Source: Sporolituus thermophilus DSM 23256
Lineage (GTDB): Bacteria; Bacillota; Negativicutes; Sporomusales; Thermosinaceae
Direction of reading: 5' to 3'
Assembly (NCBI RefSeq): GCF_900102435.1
Contig: NZ_FNBU01000011.1
Coordinates: 23,980-87,979 of the forward strand
DNA length: 64,000 nt
This document shows positions 61,809 to 64,000 of the stretch, piece by piece. The notes below the pieces were generated by a model, which saw only the letters and a program-made list of their open reading frames with translations, ran no database searches and was not told the origin of the DNA. Made by a program: the position numbers and the translations under genes. Position 1 is the first letter of the stretch, and each line of letters begins with the position of its first letter.

Positions 61809-62972
61809 TCACATCGTCGGGCCGATGCGCCAAATGCCGAAGTCGTTGTGGCCGAGAATTTCCGCCTTGGTCAGCTTCCCGGAAGCAACTTCGAGCATTT
61901 CGGCGAATATGCGCCGGCCGACTTGTTCCACCGTTTCTTCGCCGGTTATAATCGTCCCGGCATTAATATCCATGTTGTCTTTCATCCGTTCGTACATCGG
62001 GGTGTTGGTGGCGACTTTAATGGTCGGGGCGATCGGTGAGCCGGTCGGCGTACCGCGGCCGGTTGTAAATACGCAGAGGTGGCAGCCGCCGGCGACCATT
62101 CCCGTCAGCTGCTCGATATCATTGCCCGGCGTATTCATGAAAATAAGCCCTTTCTTCGTAATTTTTTCGGCCCAACCGATTACGTCTTGCAGCGGCCGCG
62201 TGCCCGCTTTATAGACACACCCCAACGACTTTTCTTCAATGGAGGAAAGGCCGCCCTCGATATTGCCGGGCGTCGGGTTGCCGCCCCGCATGTCAACGCC
62301 CATGGCCTTGGCGGAATCCTCATACGCCCTGATCGTCTCGTAACAGCGGCGGGCCACGTTTGCGTTAACCGCCCGCGCGGCAATGATATGCTCTGCCCCG
62401 ATGAGTTCCGGCGTTTCCGCCAAAATCGAAGTGCCGCCGGCGTCCACCAGCATATCGCTGGCAACACCCAGGGCCGGATTGGCCGACAGGCCCGAGCAAG
62501 CATCCGAACCGCCGCACTCCGTGCCGAGAATAAGTTCCCGGACAGGAATTGGCTGGCGCTTGAGGCTAGATGCGGCCAAAACCATGTTATGCGCGGCGGC
62601 CGCCCCGGCCTGGATGGCTTTGTACGAGCCGCCCTCCTCCTGAATGATAACCAGGTGCACAGGCTTATAGGGGCATTGTTTTTTTATTTCTGCCGCCACA
62701 TCCTGGGCCCGCACAACTTCGCAGCCCAGACCGACGACCACTACACCGTAAACATTGGGATGAGCCCCGTGCCCGATCAGGGCTCGCGCCGTCTGTGCCG
62801 CGTCCGGGGCGAGCTGGGAACAGCCGTGCTGGTGCTCAAACCAGGTGGTTCCTTTGACATTGAGGGCAATCGCCCTTGCCACCTGATTGGCGCAAACGAC
62901 GGTAGGCATAATCAGGACATGGTTGCGAATCCCCACCGCGCCGTCGGGTCGAAGAAAACCCATAAAATTCAT
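61809..62972 (-). CDS. UxaA/SuyB-family dehydratase or lyase, large subunit
   Basis: 387 residues. Altronate/galactarate dehydratase C-terminal family: begins FMGFLRPDGAVGIRNHVLIM, contains LGTECGGSDACSGLSANPAL and ends FAEMLEVASGKLTKAEILGH. Cysteines and histidines (EHQHGCSQ, LGCEV, GGCHLCVF) suit an iron centre. The same two-part layout with a small SAF-domain partner also occurs in (R)-sulfolactate sulfo-lyase SuyAB, so the substrate could be a sugar acid or a sulfonate. GGGGTG site before the ATG. Confidence 0.88.
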   Translation of the reverse strand: MNFMGFLRPDGAVGIRNHVLIMPTVVCANQVARAIALNVKGTTWFEHQHGCSQLAPDAAQTARALIGHGAHPNVYGVVVVGLGCEVVRAQDVAAEIKKQCPYKPVHLVIIQEEGGSYKAIQAGAAAAHNMVLAASSLKRQPIPVRELILGTECGGSDACSGLSANPALGVASDMLVDAGGTSILAETPELIGAEHIIAARAVNANVARRCYETIRAYEDSAKAMGVDMRGGNPTPGNIEGGLSSIEEKSLGCVYKAGTRPLQDVIGWAEKITKKGLIFMNTPGNDIEQLTGMVAGGCHLCVFTTGRGTPTGSPIAPTIKVATNTPMYERMKDNMDINAGTIITGEETVEQVGRRIFAEMLEVASGKLTKAEILGHNDFGIWRIGPTM

Positions 62973-63019
62973 TTGATCACCCCATTATCAGATTGCGTTT
63001 CGGCATTGGCCATGAAAGG

Positions 63020-63316
63020 TTAACCCGTTAAATCGCCGCGGCCGCGACAGCCGGCCATATTGTGGACATGGGTATGCTGACCCATCTTTATTGCCTGGGT
63101 GGCAACGCCGATTGTTTCACCGTATTTGATTACCTTTTCGTCTCTGGCAATATCCCTGATGGCAAATTTGTGGCCGAAGGGGATCCTTTCCGTTACCAGC
63201 ACCGCTATTTTCTGTCCTTCAATAACCAATTCCACTTCCGTGCCCGGGGCAATTTCTTCGACGGCCGTAGCGACATTATCGCTTTTTTTCATGACAATAG
63301 CCCTGGATTTTCCCAT
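63020..63316 (-). CDS. UxaA/SuyA-family SAF-domain small subunit
   Basis: 98 residues: a lone SAF domain with the family ending GQHTHVHNMAGCRGRGDLTG, in which the HxHxHN histidines face the active site of the large subunit. AAAGGAGGTG precedes the ATG at 63316; longer frames are unlikely. First gene of the island, 47 bases upstream of the large subunit and behind the repeated TTCAT...ATGAA palindromes. Confidence 0.9.
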   Translation of the reverse strand: MGKSRAIVMKKSDNVATAVEEIAPGTEVELVIEGQKIAVLVTERIPFGHKFAIRDIARDEKVIKYGETIGVATQAIKMGQHTHVHNMAGCRGRGDLTG

Positions 63317-63436
63317 GGCAGCACCTCCTTTGCTATCTGTAGGGCGCTCCGCTTCTGCCCTGGTTATCTTTAAGAGCGGCAGCGCACCGGTAATTGGTGA
63401 ATTAGCTTCCAAAGCTAGCCGTATTTTTACATATAT

Positions 63437-63564
63437 ATGAACTTAGTTCATAATGTAGAACAATTTAATACATGCGAACCAACGCGTATACGCCCTAAAC
63501 TGCTTTCGGGGAAAGCGAAGATTGCCGGATATTCATGTATATGAACTTATTTCATATATATGAA
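63437..63564. promoter_or_regulatory. Operator cluster upstream of the hydroxy-/sugar-acid island
   Basis: Perfect palindrome ATGAACTTAGTTCAT (63437-63451), the related ATGAACTTATTTCAT (63541-63555), and TTCATATATATGAA (63551-63564), with a further TTCATGTATATGAA at 63532-63545. They lie 120-250 bp upstream of the first gene. Size and symmetry suit an IclR- or GntR-type regulator; none is encoded in the window. Confidence 0.6.
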
Positions 63565-63729
63565 CAAACAAAAGCATCCAACCTTTTCCACCTTCTGCTT
63601 CTACATTAATTGCTGTTTTCCTGCTTGGATTTTTATAATTTTCATTTTTTTCTTTTTGGTTCATTGTAAAATGAAATGCAACAGCAAAAGATGAAAAAAG
63701 GACTCCCACGTAGAATTCCGGTATGATGA

Positions 63730-64000
<271 letters not shown>

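Noticed and set aside
62079..63023. 314-codon plus-strand open frame
   Set aside because: Antisense to the UxaA-family gene, whose motifs are unmistakable.

Overview
The window looks like chromosome of an anaerobic, amino-acid and organic-acid using Firmicute. The best guess is a Negativicute of the Sporomusaceae type. This is inferred from gene content (rubrerythrins, TRAP and TTT organic-acid transporters, several sigma-54 activators, an indolepyruvate:ferredoxin oxidoreductase, a clostridial-style glp operon with a DUF1667 gene) together with moderately GC-rich coding DNA; no rRNA or other phylogenetic marker is present. No tRNA or rRNA gene was seen.

Layout. (1) 0-9.1 kb: a TRAP transporter (dctPQM) with a nitrilase-family amidase, read from a sigma-54 promoter next to its activator gene. 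Divergent from it lies a three-gene 2-hydroxyacyl-CoA dehydratase activase set with no dehydratase. (2) 9.1-13.5 kb: rubrerythrin, then an AT-richer, decayed defence island. It holds a Phd/YefM antitoxin with a wrecked toxin, a compact three-gene toxin-antitoxin-chaperone locus (ADP-ribosyltransferase-like toxin, small protein, SecB-like chaperone), a 103-nt hairpin between direct repeats, CRISPR repeat remnants, a TPR fragment and the HD-domain stump of a type III cas10 that has lost its start codon. (3) 13.5-18.9 kb: a tripartite tricarboxylate transporter (tctCBA) with a CitA/CitB-type two-component system. (4) 19-31.6 kb: a glycerol/dihydroxyacetone region. glpFK and a three-gene anaerobic glycerol-3-phosphate oxidation set face dhaKLM-ptsH-ptsI, a self-contained PTS relay for dihydroxyacetone kinase. 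The latter has a perfect-consensus sigma-54 promoter and an activator carrying an N-terminal HPr-like domain.

(5) 32-36.6 kb: a LivJ-type binding protein behind a single-aptamer glycine riboswitch and terminator, a ferritin-like protein, a double-rubredoxin/flavin-reductase fusion and a HAD phosphatase. (6) 36.6-50.3 kb: an MFS exporter, then a LacI-family regulon defined by palindromes centred on TTAGATCGATCTAA. It comprises a zinc alcohol dehydrogenase, a second TRAP transporter, an HMG-CoA-lyase-like aldolase, a ThDP enzyme, a TIM-barrel isomerase and a CoA-acylating aldehyde dehydrogenase, a combination whose substrate I cannot assign. aroK-aroD follow. (7) 50.7-63.3 kb: a divergent Nramp-like transporter, acyl-CoA dehydrogenase, iorAB, and a hydroxy-/sugar-acid island (GlcD-type oxidase, IlvD/Edd dehydratase, LarA-like racemase, HpcH/HpaI aldolase, two-part UxaA/SuyAB-like lyase) preceded by repeated TTCAT...ATGAA palindromes. 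(8) An IS30-family transposase runs off the right end.

The most interesting item is the toxin-antitoxin-chaperone locus at 10719-11903. It has the gene order and the fold signatures of the CmdTAC anti-phage system of E. coli, but sits here in a Firmicute-like genome beside CRISPR debris.
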